Of a stretch of DNA of 64,000 bases, positions 63,319 to 64,000 are shown in pieces (position 1 is the first letter of the stretch; each line of letters begins with the position of its first letter). The translations under genes and the position numbers were made by a program. The notes under the pieces are model-generated. The model saw nothing but the letters and a program-made list of their open reading frames with translations, was not told the DNA's origin and ran no database searches. This stretch comes from Marivivens donghaensis (GTDB lineage: Bacteria; Pseudomonadota; Alphaproteobacteria; Rhodobacterales; Rhodobacteraceae). The stretch spans positions 248,001 to 312,000 of the forward strand of contig NZ_JALNPR010000002.1 of NCBI RefSeq assembly GCF_023541015.1. Reading direction: 5' to 3'.

Positions 63319-64000
63319 CCTCGCCGTGCACGCCCGATCATAATCCCTGACACCGCATAAATGGCGAGCGTTCCAAGAGCCAAGACACCTGCATAAAGCG
63401 CAAAGGCAGCGCCCAGACTTGCCGGCAACGCGGCAACTAGTGGCGCGCCAGACACGATCAGGGGCAGCACAACCACACCAAAGGCCGCGATCATTGCAAC
63501 AAGGGCGACACCCACGGGCACACGAATAGAGTTTGCTCGCGCGATTGCACCCCGACGCGCCGCAGTGAACAGCCCTCCAATATCGGCCTGAACGGCGATC
63601 AGCGACGGCACAACGACCAACACCATCACCATGCCAAAGGACAGACCATAGACCAGCGTGACCACGGTCGGCTTCAAAAATTCAGCCTGACTGGACCCTT
63701 CGTATAGGAGCGGCAGAAGGCCCAAAACCGTCGTGGCCGTCGTCAGCATCACAGCCCGCAAACGGTCAGCCGTCCCGTCAATAATCGCAGGGATCAAGCC
63801 GCGTTCTTTGGCGTAGTCGTCGATGGTCGTGACCAGAACAATCGAGTCGTTGATCACGATGCCGACCATGCCCAAAAGGCCCACGACGGTGAACATGCTC
63901 ATCGGAATGCCCCACGCATTATGGCCATAGATCGTGCCCACCAATGCGAACGGAATGATCGACATCACTACGAGCGGGCGGGTCCAGCTCGCGAAAATCC
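63315..64000 (-). CDS. RND-type efflux permease, C-terminal part
   Basis: This frame stays open through the window's right edge, so the gene begins beyond it. The end of the membrane domain of an AcrB/HAE1-type RND transporter is clear: FASWTRPLVVMSIIPFALVG leads into GIVINDSIVLVTTIDDYAKE and AVMLTTATTVLGLLPLLYEG. Two C-terminal hydrophobic helices end in IMIGRARRG. The terminal region extends further than a minimal RND protein. Substrate unknown. The stop overlaps the DsbD-like gene by 4 bases on the opposite strand. Confidence 0.85.
   Translation of the reverse strand, partial: IFASWTRPLVVMSIIPFALVGTIYGHNAWGIPMSMFTVVGLLGMVGIVINDSIVLVTTIDDYAKERGLIPAIIDGTADRLRAVMLTTATTVLGLLPLLYEGSSQAEFLKPTVVTLVYGLSFGMVMVLVVVPSLIAVQADIGGLFTAARRGAIARANSIRVPVGVALVAMIAAFGVVVLPLIVSGAPLVAALPASLGAAFALYAGVLALGTLAIYAVSGIMIGRARRG

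Overview
The window is a stretch of alphaproteobacterial chromosome, most likely from the Roseobacter/Rhodobacteraceae group. This rests on gene content and order: a CueR/CopA/CopZ copper locus, a beta-methylmalyl-CoA lyase of the ethylmalonyl-CoA pathway, a CycM-type membrane cytochrome c, a YejABEF-type importer, the argH / small lipoprotein / lysA / TIGR02302 block, and ftsE-ftsX-plsC next to a zinc-ribbon membrane protein. Host genes are moderately GC-rich and densely packed, with many 4-bp ATGA overlaps. No rRNA genes and no CRISPR array were seen. One tRNA gene is present.

Layout. 1-2.5 kb: flagellar rod and hook genes flgB, flgC, flgD on the minus strand, divergent from an acidic protein of unknown function. 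2.5-6.6 kb: a signalling locus with a NarL-type response regulator, a secreted molybdopterin-oxidoreductase-like protein and a large hybrid histidine kinase. 6.6-12 kb: metabolism (taurine-pyruvate-type aminotransferase, Hsp70-like protein, KDGal kinase, mutarotase, ureidoglycine aminohydrolase). 12-15.1 kb: copper efflux, with two divergent CueR-type operators. 15.2-15.9 kb: a DUF1045 protein.

15.95-21.98 kb: an integrated mobile element of about 6 kb in the 3' end of an elongator tRNA-Met gene, bounded by near-identical direct repeats of about 30 bp. It carries a tyrosine recombinase, a 416-residue protein that looks like a winged helix fused to a very small family-A-type polymerase core, a fibronectin-III/autotransporter surface protein, an 87-residue protein, and a non-coding left end with strand-asymmetric C- and G-runs. 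It is more AT-rich than its surroundings and is the most unusual part of the window.

22-36.6 kb: heme synthesis (hemC, hemE, hemF) with a LysE-type exporter, an SDR lacking the usual catalytic lysine, rsmC, clpS, a HAD hydrolase, a D,D-carboxypeptidase with a SPOR domain, and a YejABEF importer. 36.7-46.2 kb: cycM, pheA, nudC, pheT, pheS, rplT, rpmI, pyk; a 53-codon membrane ORF lies between pheS and pheT on the other strand. 46.3-52.2 kb: DUF1244 protein, RTX-repeat protein, D-amino-acid transaminase, malyl-CoA lyase, a three-repeat secreted protein, accA. 52.2-64 kb: plsC-ftsX-ftsE, a zinc-ribbon protein, the argH/LptM-like/DUF2834/lysA/TIGR02302 run, a TlpA-type thioredoxin, an AlgH-family protein, a DsbD-alpha-like protein, and the C-terminal end of an RND efflux permease that runs off the right edge.

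Most of the window is housekeeping metabolism and envelope biogenesis. The tRNA-Met island is the accessory region and the best candidate for an undescribed system.
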